Below, piece after piece: positions 35,131 through 43,490 of a stretch of DNA of 64,000 bases (within the stretch, counting starts at the first letter, position 1; each line of letters begins with the position of its first letter). The stretch is from positions 3,720,001-3,784,000 of the forward strand of contig NZ_LT671418.1 in NCBI RefSeq assembly GCF_900130075.1, given 5' to 3'. Below the pieces are notes generated by a model that was given only the letters and a program-made list of their open reading frames with translations, ran no database searches and had not been told where the DNA came from. Source of the stretch: Herminiimonas arsenitoxidans (GTDB lineage Bacteria; Pseudomonadota; Gammaproteobacteria; Burkholderiales; Burkholderiaceae_D). The position numbers and the translations under genes were made by a program.

Positions 35131-36732
35131 GTGAGTACGGAACGAGATAAGCGCCTATGGAGTGCCCTGAGTAGTACCAGCTTTCGCTGGTTATGGCTGG
35201 CGAGCGTAGCGGTCAATCTGACAATCTGGATGCATAGTGTTGCGGCGGCATGGTTGATGGTTTCCTTGCATGCTTCACCGCTGATGGTGGCATTGATTCA
35301 AACGGCCAGCGCTCTGCCGTCATTTATCTTTGCATTGCCGTCGGGCGTCATGGCTGATCTGATTGATCGTCGTCGCTATCTGATTGCCGTTCTTGGCTTC
35401 ATGGTTGCGATTGCAGCTGCACTCTGCCTGTTGTTCTGGTCGGGGCAGATGGGGCCTTGGTGGCTATTGTTTTTCACTTTCTGTCTTGGTACCGGCTTTG
35501 CTCTGCAAGGACCTGCCTGGTACATCTCGCAAACTGAAGCCGTGCCACGCCCGCTGCTGCTATCGGCTATGTCTTTAACGTCGGTGTCGTACAGTTCTGC
35601 GCGTGCGGTGGGGCCGGCCTTGGCTGGCGTCGTGGTGGCATCACAGGGTGTGCAACTGGTGTTTATCAGCAGTGTGCTCTTGTTGTTGGCTGCGCTGGCA
35701 GTACTGTTGTTCTGGAAAAATACACAACGGCGCAGCAATCTCCCACCGGAAAACTTGTGGTCTGGATTGCATAGCGCTGTGCGTTATGTGCGTCATTCAG
35801 ACGTGGTTAAAACACAGGTCTTACGTACTGCCGCATTCGTTGGTGTATCGAGTTCTTTATGGGCGTTATTGCCATTGATTGCCATTGGTGAGCTTGATAG
35901 TGGTGCCAGCGGCTACGGTTTGTTGCTGGGCAGTATGGGCGTTGGTTCGGTAGTTGGCGCAGTGATGTTACCGCGTTTGCGTTCATTGCTGGAAATGAAT
36001 CGCATGATGGCCATCGCTGTCGTGCTGTATGCCGCTGCCATGCTGACGGCAGCATTAGTAGCGAACATGATCATCGTCTGCATTGCATTGTTCGTGGCTG
36101 GCGTCGCCTGGTTGTGTGTAGGTAATACCAACATGATTACCTTGCAATCCTCGGTGCCGCTTTGGATACGTGCACGTGTTCTTTCCATTTATATGCTGGC
36201 GTTTCAAGGAGCGATGGCGATAGGCAGTGCATTCTGGGGAGGCGTCGCTGATAAATTGGGAGCCTCGCATACGCTGCTGGCTAGTGCCGCGCTGATGGGT
36301 TTGGTGTTATGGATCATGCAGCGTCGACCGGCACGCATCGTCAATGATGCAGAGGCAACGCAGTCAGAAGATGTATCAATGGCGAGCGATATCGCGTTGG
36401 CTGATGTGCAGGTACCGACTAATGCTCCGGTTGCGATTCAGGTGCGGTATCAGATCGCAGCAGCCAGTCGTGTCGATTTCCTGCGTCGTTTACATGCGTT
36501 TGGCAAAGTGCGGCGCCGCGATGGTGCCAGCTTTTGGCGGGTCTATCGCGATCTGGAGCAGGAAGACGTATATGTCGAACGTTTTTTGGTCGACTCCTGG
36601 GATCAGTATTTACGACAACGCAATCGCGCCACGGTAGCTGATATCGAAACCGAAAAACAATTGTGGGCGATGCATGAAGGAAATGCTGAACCGCTGGTTT
36701 CATATTTTGTTGCTGAGCCAGAGCCTACATAG
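35131..36732 (+). CDS. MFS transporter (MFS_3/EntS-like) with C-terminal ABM-like domain
   Basis: A 533-residue inner-membrane protein. About 12 hydrophobic helices fill residues 15-400, in the MFS_3 (enterobactin-exporter-like) pattern with A-L-P-S-G-V-M-A-D-L-I-D-R-R-R between helices 2 and 3. A soluble tail of about 100 residues (roughly 430-525) resembles an antibiotic-biosynthesis-monooxygenase domain, with R-V-D-F-L-R-R-L, F-W-R-V-Y-R-D and Y-V-E-R-F-L-V-D-S-W. This fusion occurs in part of the MFS_3 family. It is probably an exporter of a hydrophobic compound or toxic intermediate. GTG start, AGGAG upstream; divergent from tetR. Confidence 0.83.
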   Translation: MSTERDKRLWSALSSTSFRWLWLASVAVNLTIWMHSVAAAWLMVSLHASPLMVALIQTASALPSFIFALPSGVMADLIDRRRYLIAVLGFMVAIAAALCLLFWSGQMGPWWLLFFTFCLGTGFALQGPAWYISQTEAVPRPLLLSAMSLTSVSYSSARAVGPALAGVVVASQGVQLVFISSVLLLLAALAVLLFWKNTQRRSNLPPENLWSGLHSAVRYVRHSDVVKTQVLRTAAFVGVSSSLWALLPLIAIGELDSGASGYGLLLGSMGVGSVVGAVMLPRLRSLLEMNRMMAIAVVLYAAAMLTAALVANMIIVCIALFVAGVAWLCVGNTNMITLQSSVPLWIRARVLSIYMLAFQGAMAIGSAFWGGVADKLGASHTLLASAALMGLVLWIMQRRPARIVNDAEATQSEDVSMASDIALADVQVPTNAPVAIQVRYQIAAASRVDFLRRLHAFGKVRRRDGASFWRVYRDLEQEDVYVERFLVDSWDQYLRQRNRATVADIETEKQLWAMHEGNAEPLVSYFVAEPEPT

Positions 36733-36839
36733 AAATATTCCAAACAAGGGAAAGCGTTTCGTGCTGGTCCCACAGTTTTCAGCTCATGCATCACTTACTA
36801 GCTATTCATAAGACGATAGTAAAAATAAGGAGAGACATA

Positions 36840-37880
36840 ATGATTCATGCAAGTTTGAACATGAAGTTGACGGGCTGGTTTCAGGTTGGCTGGTCTGCCG
36901 ATTTTGTCATTGGCACAGTAAAGCCATTACGTTATTTTGGTGAAGATCTGGTTGCGTTTCGTTGCAAGCAGGGAAAGCTCCGCATCATGGAGGCGCATTG
37001 CAAGCATCTGGGCGCGCATCTTGGACATGGCGGCTGTGTAGTTGATGATGGGATAGCCTGTCCTTTCCATGGCTGGGTATGGCGGCCGGATGGTCGTAAC
37101 GCACGCATTCCTTATCAGGAAGATGCGCCCAATCGTACACGGCAGTTGAAGGTCTGGCATGTCCTTGAAAAAAACGATTCCATCTATCTTTGGCACGATG
37201 TGCAAGGTCGCGACCCGCTGTGGGAAGTTCCTGATGCCTTGAATGATTTTGGTGATCATGTGCAGCAATTCAAGTTTGATCCGCCCGGTGTAGAAGCACG
37301 CAGTCACTGGCCTAATCTGCATTTGCATCCGCAGATGTTGCTGGAAAATATCGTTGATCCTCACCATTTTAAATTCACGCACCATACCAAGGATTCGCCT
37401 ACGGTATTGTCGGAGCAGATCGGGAAATGGGAGTGGCGTGCCAAGGTTGGTTTCGGCCGTCGCTGGGCAGAAGGGCGGATGCCGGCAGATGCAACGCTCA
37501 ATACCATCATCATTCACTGGTCTGGCATGGGCGTCAGTATTAATGTCGAGCATACGCCGGTAGGTGTTCGTGTGGTCTGCATTAACTCTACGCCGGTTGA
37601 TGAAGACACTGCAGAGATTTTTGCTACTTACTGGATCAGTCAGACCGAGGATAATCCGGCGGCTTACGAAGAGCGCTTGAATGAGGCAAAAATAGCGTTG
37701 CCGCAGGACGTTAATATCTGGCACAACCAGATTTTCAGAGAAGATCCGGCACTGACGGCAAGCGAATGGCCGGGCTGGCGCAAGGCACGTACCTGGTCCA
37801 AACGATTTAATCCTGATGCCACGATTGAACAGCAGGAATGGGTGCCGCCGACATCGCCCTTGCGTCAAGCGACGACATAA
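36840..37880 (+). CDS. Rieske [2Fe-2S] oxygenase, KshA-like
   Basis: A 346-residue oxygenase component. The Rieske cluster ligands are C54-x-H56 and C74-x2-H77 (C-K-H-L-G-A-H and C-P-F-H-G-W). The mononuclear iron motif is N170-x2-D173-x2-H176-x4-H181, the pattern of KshA and related oxygenases. KshA hydroxylates C9 of 3-ketosteroids using a separate flavin/[2Fe-2S] reductase. The resemblance is in layout and motifs; the actual substrate could be another alicyclic or terpenoid compound. No KshB-like reductase is visible in the window. The ATG at 36840 has AAGGAGA upstream. It lies 107 bases after the MFS gene on the same strand. Confidence 0.85.
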   Translation: MIHASLNMKLTGWFQVGWSADFVIGTVKPLRYFGEDLVAFRCKQGKLRIMEAHCKHLGAHLGHGGCVVDDGIACPFHGWVWRPDGRNARIPYQEDAPNRTRQLKVWHVLEKNDSIYLWHDVQGRDPLWEVPDALNDFGDHVQQFKFDPPGVEARSHWPNLHLHPQMLLENIVDPHHFKFTHHTKDSPTVLSEQIGKWEWRAKVGFGRRWAEGRMPADATLNTIIIHWSGMGVSINVEHTPVGVRVVCINSTPVDEDTAEIFATYWISQTEDNPAAYEERLNEAKIALPQDVNIWHNQIFREDPALTASEWPGWRKARTWSKRFNPDATIEQQEWVPPTSPLRQATT

Positions 37881-37926
37881 ACGAAGCTGGGTTGCAGTAA
37901 ATTCAGCTCAAGTCATTCAAGCGAAT

Positions 37927-37962
37927 GACAAGCTTGCCCTTGCCGACAGCGGCAGGCTTGTC
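37927..37962. terminator. Hairpin between convergent genes
   Basis: GACAAGC (37927-37933) pairs with GCTTGTC (37956-37962), with further internal GC pairing of GCCG with CGGC. It lies between the Rieske gene and the DUF2889 gene. There is no T run, so terminator function is tentative. Confidence 0.4.
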
Positions 37963-37965
37963 GCT

Positions 37966-38745
37966 TCAAGAAGACAGTTTATTCGGCTGCGATGAAAATT
38001 CTTGTAGAAGAAATTCTGGTCTGATAGTGAAATCACGTATCGAACCCTTGGCGCGTTTTGCCAAGGGAATACGTTCTGGCTGGAAGGCAAAGCAGGCGCC
38101 AGTCATGCGTTCTGCAAATATGCTCATATCTTCCAAACGATCAAAGTTGAAACGGCGACCACCGGCAATCATCACAGCGCGACGCAATAGCCCCAGTTCC
38201 TGTACCGCGTCTATATCGTGCAATGCCATAGCTGCCATGTTGATCTTGCGCAGATTGAGTCCTGCCTGTGCCGCTGGGGCGATGATGGTGCTGCCATCCA
38301 GCGTCCATTCAAGAGTTGTTAGCCCATCCACACTGAGCACTGCCGTACAGCGTTCTCCCTGTGCGTCGCTGACTACAGCATCGTACTGCCGATGACCGCC
38401 GCGTACCGCTTGCGTAATGGCTGCTACTGCAAGGTCCAGCTGATGCGTGCACTGCGTGTGTGCGTCGAGACCGGCTTGTGTGAGCAAAACTTCATGCGAC
38501 AAGGGAGCGCCTATCAATTGCTGGAGTTTGGGTGACGCAGATGGGCAGGTGCTCCATGGAAAGCGTTTCGCATCGGATGTGATGCCGGTGACATGGCTGC
38601 CATCGTGATGCAACTGCAAGACAAAGTGATGGTAGTCGTCTTCCAGTGCCGCCGTGACTACATGTTTATCGGCAATCAGGATCACGCGTCGGCGATAGCA
38701 GCCACTGCCGAATGTAGGGGAAAGGAAATTCTCAGAAATAGTCAT
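37966..38745 (-). CDS. DUF2889 domain protein
   Basis: A 259-residue protein of the DUF2889 family, recognised from R-R-V-I-L-I-A-D-K-H followed by A-L-E-D-D-Y-H-H-F, and a later H-E-V-L-L-T-Q-A-G-L-D segment. The family has no assigned function; members recur in steroid-type and aromatic catabolic clusters. No signal peptide, membrane helix or catalytic motif is evident. The start overlaps the stop of the iron-type alcohol dehydrogenase gene by four bases (ATGA), so the two proteins are probably made together and may act on the same intermediate. Confidence 0.75.
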   Translation of the reverse strand: MTISENFLSPTFGSGCYRRRVILIADKHVVTAALEDDYHHFVLQLHHDGSHVTGITSDAKRFPWSTCPSASPKLQQLIGAPLSHEVLLTQAGLDAHTQCTHQLDLAVAAITQAVRGGHRQYDAVVSDAQGERCTAVLSVDGLTTLEWTLDGSTIIAPAAQAGLNLRKINMAAMALHDIDAVQELGLLRRAVMIAGGRRFNFDRLEDMSIFAERMTGACFAFQPERIPLAKRAKGSIRDFTIRPEFLLQEFSSQPNKLSS

Positions 38746-39818
38746 ACTTCCAATTGCTCTACTAGCATGATGGCTTTTGCCAACTGCGCGGCATCTACCT
38801 TGGGAGTGAAGCGCGCAGCGCTAGGGCTCAGCATGGAGCTGTCGGCGAGCAGTTGGATTTCATTCGCATCTGGTTCGCCTTTGCAAAAATGCGCGAGCCG
38901 ATAAGGTAGGCCGATGTCGCGATAAAACGCCAGTAAGTCTTTCAGCATCGCGGGCTCTCTTTGCTCCAATGCCAGCTGTACCAGCAAGCCGTAGGCGACG
39001 TGATCGCCGTGCAGCGTACCTGCTGCGCGCGGCAAGTGTGAATAACCGCGTGCGATGGCATGTGCGATCGACAAACCGCCATTTTCAAAACTCAATGTGC
39101 TGAGCAAGACAGTGGCTTCAATGACGGATTCAACTTCCGGTGTAACGCGTTGTTCACGCACTGCTGTCACCGCTGCCTGTGCGTGCTCGCGTATCAATCG
39201 ATAGCAAGCGTCGGCCACTGCCATGCCGGTATGAGAAACCTGCGCGCCGAATAAAGTTTTTGCTCCGGCTTTAGCGCAAGCTTCAGCTTCAAATTTTTTG
39301 GAAATGGCATCACCGATACCCGCCAGAAAAAAACGTAATGGCGCTTGCGCAATGATGGCGCTGTCTACCAGCACCAGATCAGGATTTTGTTTTAATTGCA
39401 GTACATCGACCATTAAATGCTGATCGTCATACACGGCAATCGATGCACTGGCAGGCCCGTCATTGGATGCAATCGTCGGCACACTAATCATGCGTATGTC
39501 GAGTGATAAGGCAACGCCTTTGGCTGCATCGATGGCCTTGCCGCCACCGACACCAATGACGACATCCGAGCCATGAGCGTGCGCTTGTTCAGTCAGATCA
39601 GCAATGATTGAGTGCGTAATTTCACCAGGAAATTCTGCGATGCTAAGTGACATGCCTGCAGAACTAATGGCGGATTTCACTTGTTTTCCTAGCAGCGTCA
39701 ATACGGCGCTATCGGCAATTAGAAACGGTTGTTGCCCTAATCGCGAAGTGTGCTTACCAAGATCGGATAGAATCCCAGCGCCTTGAATGTATCTAGGCGT
39801 CGCTGCAAAAATTCGCAT
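38742..39818 (-). CDS. Iron-type (group III) alcohol dehydrogenase, GldA-like
   Basis: A 358-residue dehydrogenase. NAD-binding G-V-G-G-G-K-A-I-D-A-A-K near residue 95, P-T-I-A-S-N-D-G-P-A-S, and metal-region segments G-I-G-D-A-I-S-K and H-G-D-H-V-A-Y-G place it with glycerol dehydrogenase relatives. These oxidise secondary or vicinal alcohols with NAD; physiological substrates vary widely. It is first in a two-gene leftward unit with the DUF2889 gene. An operator copy ends only 24 bases upstream of the ATG, so it is likely regulated with the cluster. The ribosome binding site is weak. Confidence 0.85.
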   Translation of the reverse strand: MRIFAATPRYIQGAGILSDLGKHTSRLGQQPFLIADSAVLTLLGKQVKSAISSAGMSLSIAEFPGEITHSIIADLTEQAHAHGSDVVIGVGGGKAIDAAKGVALSLDIRMISVPTIASNDGPASASIAVYDDQHLMVDVLQLKQNPDLVLVDSAIIAQAPLRFFLAGIGDAISKKFEAEACAKAGAKTLFGAQVSHTGMAVADACYRLIREHAQAAVTAVREQRVTPEVESVIEATVLLSTLSFENGGLSIAHAIARGYSHLPRAAGTLHGDHVAYGLLVQLALEQREPAMLKDLLAFYRDIGLPYRLAHFCKGEPDANEIQLLADSSMLSPSAARFTPKVDAAQLAKAIMLVEQLEV

Positions 39819-39841
39819 CAGCGTACTTTCTTAGAGTGGTT

Positions 39842-39866
39842 AATAACAGACATATTATCAGTTATT
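39842..39866. promoter_or_regulatory. Cluster operator, copy F
   Basis: Arms AATAACAGAC (39842-39851) and ATCAGTTATT (39857-39866). Two of ten positions deviate from perfect dyad symmetry. It serves the leftward alcohol dehydrogenase/DUF2889 unit. Confidence 0.6.
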
Positions 39867-40001
39867 AAATCATCAAAGATCATCCTCTGATGGTTAAATT
39901 ATTTTTGTTCGGCGATGATTTATGTTGCTATGCACAAATTGCATTGGCTTTGTGAAGAGCAAGTATACAAGCAGTTTTTTTGTTTTTATGAGGGAAAATA
40001 T

Positions 40002-40088
40002 ATGCAGAAAATGCTGCGATATTTTTTCTTTTTTCGGGATTTATTTTCTTTTTTTTGGATGTCTCAATTATTGAGAATTTCCTATTGA
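40002..40088 (+). CDS. Marginal 28-aa Phe-rich frame
   Basis: ATG at 40002 with GAGGGA six bases upstream. The product is very rich in Phe (Y-F-F-F-F-R and F-S-F-F-W) and might insert in a membrane. Low-complexity T-rich DNA could produce such a frame by chance. It lies upstream of operator copy G, so it would need its own promoter. Confidence 0.2.
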   Translation: MQKMLRYFFFFRDLFSFFWMSQLLRISY

Positions 40089-40115
40089 CGCAAATTTCGA
40101 TCTGTGGCTTACTAC

Positions 40116-40140
40116 AAAAACTGATGATGTGTCAGTAATT
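40116..40140. promoter_or_regulatory. Cluster operator, copy G (envelope module promoter)
   Basis: Arms AAAAACTGAT (40116-40125) and GTCAGTAATT (40131-40140). It lies 85 bases before the DUF1302 start and should control the four-gene envelope operon. Confidence 0.68.
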
Positions 40141-40225
40141 AAAAATGAAAAAAGTAAGCCTGACAAGCGAAGCTGGTCTTGAAATTCCCGATGCGTTGAT
40201 AACCATAAAAAGGAGTCGGAGGAGA

Positions 40226-41908
40226 ATGAAAAAGGACATGAATAAAGGACTGATGCCCACCAGAATTGCACTATCAATCTGGTCGGTATTTGCGGTAGCA
40301 GCAGCGGTAAGTGGAGTTGCCCAAGCTGCTGCCATAACGACAGACAATACCGATGTTGAAATGCGTTGGGATAACACGGTACGTTACAACGCTGGTTGGC
40401 GTGCGGAGAATAGTAATCCCGCTTTCTACAAAAGTTCTGGATACGATGAAACGGAAGGTGGCGGTAAAAGCGGTGACATGATGGCGAATCGCCTCGATAT
40501 TCTTTCGGAGTTCGATTTTACGTACAAGGGAAAATACGGTTTTCGCGTCAGTGCGGCAGGCTGGGCAGATGGTGCTTACGGTAGTCGCTCGTGGCCCAAT
40601 CCGGCATTGGGACTTCCGAGTAATTATCGCGGCGGAGAATACAACGGTTATGCCAAGCGTTATGTAGTTGGTCCGTCGGCTGAGTTTCTTGATGCATTTG
40701 TGTTTGGTCGTTTCGATTTGGGATCGACATCGCTGAATGTCAAAGCCGGTCAGCACAATGTGTACTGGGGTGAATCGCTGTACTCGCTCGGCAATAGTAT
40801 CGCTTATTCACAAGGCCCGGTAGACACCATCAAAGCAGCATCCAGTCCTGGCGTGGAAGCGAAAGAAACCTTCTTGCCACAGAAGCAGATTTCGGGGCAA
40901 TGGTCCTTAACCGACGAAGTGTCGGTTGGCGCGTATTACGCGTTTGCATGGAATCCTTACCGCCTCGCTCCTGGTGGTACCTACTTCGCGACTGGCGATG
41001 CGACTAGATCTGATTTTGCGAATGTGGCACCTCTGATTCCGAATGGGCCTGATATCCGTCCAAAGAATCGTGGCGATTTTGGTTTGAACACGCGATGGAG
41101 TCCGGAGTGGATGAATGGTACGGTAGGCCTGTACTACCGCAAGTTCGATGAAAAACTGCCTTGGGGAGTAACCCAAGCGCAGCCACTTGCAGCACCTTCC
41201 GCAATACGTCTGGCATTTGCACGTGATACGGAATTGTATGGTATGAGTTTTACCAAGAACCTCAATACTTTGAGTTTAGGTTCGGAAATTTCCTATCGTA
41301 AAAATACGGCGTTGAATTCGAATATTAGTGTTGTACCGGCGAATGGTACCAGCCTGACTTATGAAGAGGCGGAAGGTGCGCGCGGTAATACCTTGCACGC
41401 CTTGGTCAACGGCGTGTATCTCTTGCCTAAGAGCGCACTATGGGACGGTGGTACGCTATCCGTCGAATTGAACTATAGTCGTTTGCTGTCGGTAACATCG
41501 CATGCCGACCGTTTTAACGGTATTGGTTATGCTTGTTCTAAAACGCCTAGTGGTGTTCCAGGGGGTATTTGGTCAGGATGTTCCACCAAAGATGCTTGGG
41601 GTACCAACATCAACTTCACACCGTCGTGGCCACAAGCCATGCCAGGTTGGGATCTGTCGATGCCGACTACCGTTGCGTATCAGATCAAGGGTAATGGTGC
41701 TGCACTCGGTGGTGGTAATGAAGGCGCTCTTTCCTATTCCATCGGTGTTGCAGGTACGCTGTATTCACGTTACGATTTTTCCTTACGTTACGTGGATTCG
41801 TATGCGCAGTATGCAACCAATGCTTTAGGAGTCATGTCGACACAGAATGGCGGCGCGGTTCAAAACAATCACGGTTGGCTGTCTTTCACGTTTAAGACAA
41901 CCTTCTGA
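40226..41908 (+). CDS. DUF1302 outer-membrane protein
   Basis: About 560 residues of the DUF1302 family. A signal peptide is clear: basic start, hydrophobic run, and A-Q-A cleavage region near residue 35. The mature part is rich in alternating aromatic/polar strands (D-N-T-V-R-Y-N-A-G-W, L-D-I-L-S-E-F-D-F-T-Y) and ends in T-F-K-T-T-F, a C-terminal Phe as in outer-membrane beta-barrels. The role is probably passage or binding of hydrophobic substrate at the outer membrane, by inference. Start choice: ATG 40226 or 40238, both behind GGAGGA. It is first of a four-gene operon with DUF1329, YCF48 and MMPL genes. Confidence 0.87.
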   Translation: MKKDMNKGLMPTRIALSIWSVFAVAAAVSGVAQAAAITTDNTDVEMRWDNTVRYNAGWRAENSNPAFYKSSGYDETEGGGKSGDMMANRLDILSEFDFTYKGKYGFRVSAAGWADGAYGSRSWPNPALGLPSNYRGGEYNGYAKRYVVGPSAEFLDAFVFGRFDLGSTSLNVKAGQHNVYWGESLYSLGNSIAYSQGPVDTIKAASSPGVEAKETFLPQKQISGQWSLTDEVSVGAYYAFAWNPYRLAPGGTYFATGDATRSDFANVAPLIPNGPDIRPKNRGDFGLNTRWSPEWMNGTVGLYYRKFDEKLPWGVTQAQPLAAPSAIRLAFARDTELYGMSFTKNLNTLSLGSEISYRKNTALNSNISVVPANGTSLTYEEAEGARGNTLHALVNGVYLLPKSALWDGGTLSVELNYSRLLSVTSHADRFNGIGYACSKTPSGVPGGIWSGCSTKDAWGTNINFTPSWPQAMPGWDLSMPTTVAYQIKGNGAALGGGNEGALSYSIGVAGTLYSRYDFSLRYVDSYAQYATNALGVMSTQNGGAVQNNHGWLSFTFKTTF

Positions 41909-41977
41909 TAATAAGAAATTTATAACGACGGGTGGTAATTTCACCCGCATCCCACCTTGCAAAGTAGGAGACAGCTC

Positions 41978-43357
41978 ATGCAGCATGCAAAGCGTTTGAT
42001 CGTCATTGCCGCGGCTTTGGTCGCCGGCCATGTATTTGCCGCGCCCACCGCGGAAGAAGTGAAGCAGCTTGGTACGACACTGACACCTATTGGTGCAGAG
42101 AAGGCAGGTAATAAAGCAGGAACGATTCCAGCATGGGACGGCGGTCTATGCAAACCACCGGCCGGATATAAACCGACCCGCGGTGATGCTGGCGGCGCAC
42201 CTTATGTTGATCCGTATGCGAGCGACAAGCCTTTGTTCCGCATCACGCCAGCCAATGTGAGTCAGTATGCAGACAAGCTGGATGAGGCGACCAAGGAATT
42301 GTTCAAGCGCTACCCGACCATGGCGATCGATATCTATCCAACACGTCGTTCGGTGTGTTTCCAGGATTGGGTATATGAAAATACCATCAAGCGCGTCATG
42401 AATCCGAAGTTGGTCGGTACTGCTCCGGGGCTTGCCGACGCGCATGCACAGGTACCGTTTCCAATCCCGAAGAACGGTTACGAGGTGATGTGGAATTCGT
42501 TTGTTAAATTCGAACCAGTCCACATGACGGGCAATATCGACGCGGGTTTGATGGATACATCGGGTACCTATACACGTACGTCTTACCAAACTATCGAGAA
42601 CTGGACGCCATACTGGGACAATACGCTGACATCGATCCCGGATGGCAAGCCGTTCTGGGTGTTGATCGCTTCGACTACCTATCCGGCATCTCAGATGGGT
42701 GGCAAGCAGATGCGTTATCAGTATCTTCGTACTGATTTGAAAGATGCCGCTGCATGGAGCTATGTGCCTGGACAGCGCCGTGTACGTATGGCACCTGAGT
42801 TCAAGTACGACACGGTATCGACCACATCGGGCGGCATTCTGATTTTCGATGAAATCAACGGCTTTGACGGCAAGATGGATAAGTTCGATTTCAAACTGAT
42901 AGGCAAGAAAGAGATGTACGTTCCATATAACTCTTACAAGTTCATCAGTGCTGCGACTGAAGACACGATGAAAAAAGGTCATGCGAACCCGGATCTTTTC
43001 CGCTGGGAATTGCATAGAACCTGGATGGTCGAGGCAACTTTGAAAGCTGGTGAGCGTCATGTGCAGAAAAAGAAAGTTTTCTACGTTGACGAAGATAGCT
43101 GGATTCCAGTCATCTACTATAGTCTGGATCAGTCCGACAAGGTACATCACTTGATGCATTTGCCGGTATGGCAGCAATACGACTGGCCAGGCCCGCGCGG
43201 TGGCAATTATGTGCTCTACGATCTGAACCGCGGCATTTACGGTAATCAGTCCAAACCTTCGGGAAATCGTCCTGAGGATACCGGCTGGTACAAAGTGCCA
43301 CCACGCCCAGCGAATTACTTCACACCGGACGCGATGGCTGGTAGCGGAGTGCGGTAA
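41978..43357 (+). CDS. DUF1329 envelope protein
   Basis: A 459-residue protein of the DUF1329 family, which is related in fold to LolB-type lipid carriers. The N terminus is an export signal (K-R-L-I-V-I-A-A-A-L-V-A-G-H-V-F-A followed by A-P). The mature start E-E-V-K-Q-L-G-T-T-L-T-P-I-G-A-E and G-T-I-P-A-W-D-G-G are family hallmarks. No lipobox Cys is seen at the cleavage site, so it is probably periplasmic or peripherally bound rather than a lipoprotein. DUF1302 and DUF1329 genes are habitual neighbours in Proteobacteria. The ATG at 41978 has AGGAG seven bases upstream. Confidence 0.87.
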   Translation: MQHAKRLIVIAAALVAGHVFAAPTAEEVKQLGTTLTPIGAEKAGNKAGTIPAWDGGLCKPPAGYKPTRGDAGGAPYVDPYASDKPLFRITPANVSQYADKLDEATKELFKRYPTMAIDIYPTRRSVCFQDWVYENTIKRVMNPKLVGTAPGLADAHAQVPFPIPKNGYEVMWNSFVKFEPVHMTGNIDAGLMDTSGTYTRTSYQTIENWTPYWDNTLTSIPDGKPFWVLIASTTYPASQMGGKQMRYQYLRTDLKDAAAWSYVPGQRRVRMAPEFKYDTVSTTSGGILIFDEINGFDGKMDKFDFKLIGKKEMYVPYNSYKFISAATEDTMKKGHANPDLFRWELHRTWMVEATLKAGERHVQKKKVFYVDEDSWIPVIYYSLDQSDKVHHLMHLPVWQQYDWPGPRGGNYVLYDLNRGIYGNQSKPSGNRPEDTGWYKVPPRPANYFTPDAMAGSGVR

Positions 43358-43490
43358 TTTACTGAATCAGGAAGGCGCGCCGGATTCGGCCGCCTTCTCT
43401 GATCGCATTAAGAGAGCAAGTAAGAACGCAAGTGTCAGACTGAGCAGTATTGGATGTTCAGCTTGTTCGTGCTGTACCTGGCAAGGAGTT

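Larger units (their letters stand above)
39819..40225. other. 407-base divergent intergenic region, AT-rich
   Basis: Between the leftward dehydrogenase and the rightward DUF1302 gene. It holds operator copies F and G, a strongly T-rich stretch (about 39975-40065) and one marginal 28-codon frame. Nothing else is recognised. Confidence 0.6.

Noticed and set aside
36927..37868. 313-codon minus-strand frame opposite the Rieske oxygenase
   Set aside because: Antisense shadow; the plus strand carries all Rieske and iron ligands.
39975..40065. T-rich tract as a mobile-element or replication-origin remnant
   Set aside because: No inverted repeats, direct duplications, DnaA-box cluster or transposase fragment are seen; it is simply AT-rich promoter DNA.
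42146..43177. 343-codon minus-strand frame opposite the DUF1329 gene
   Set aside because: It is fully antisense to a well-recognised gene with signal peptide and operon context; the product shows no known motif.
43362..43405. GC-rich hairpin after the DUF1329 gene as a terminator
   Set aside because: Arms are short and interrupted and there is no T run; the operon appears to continue into the YCF48 and MMPL genes.
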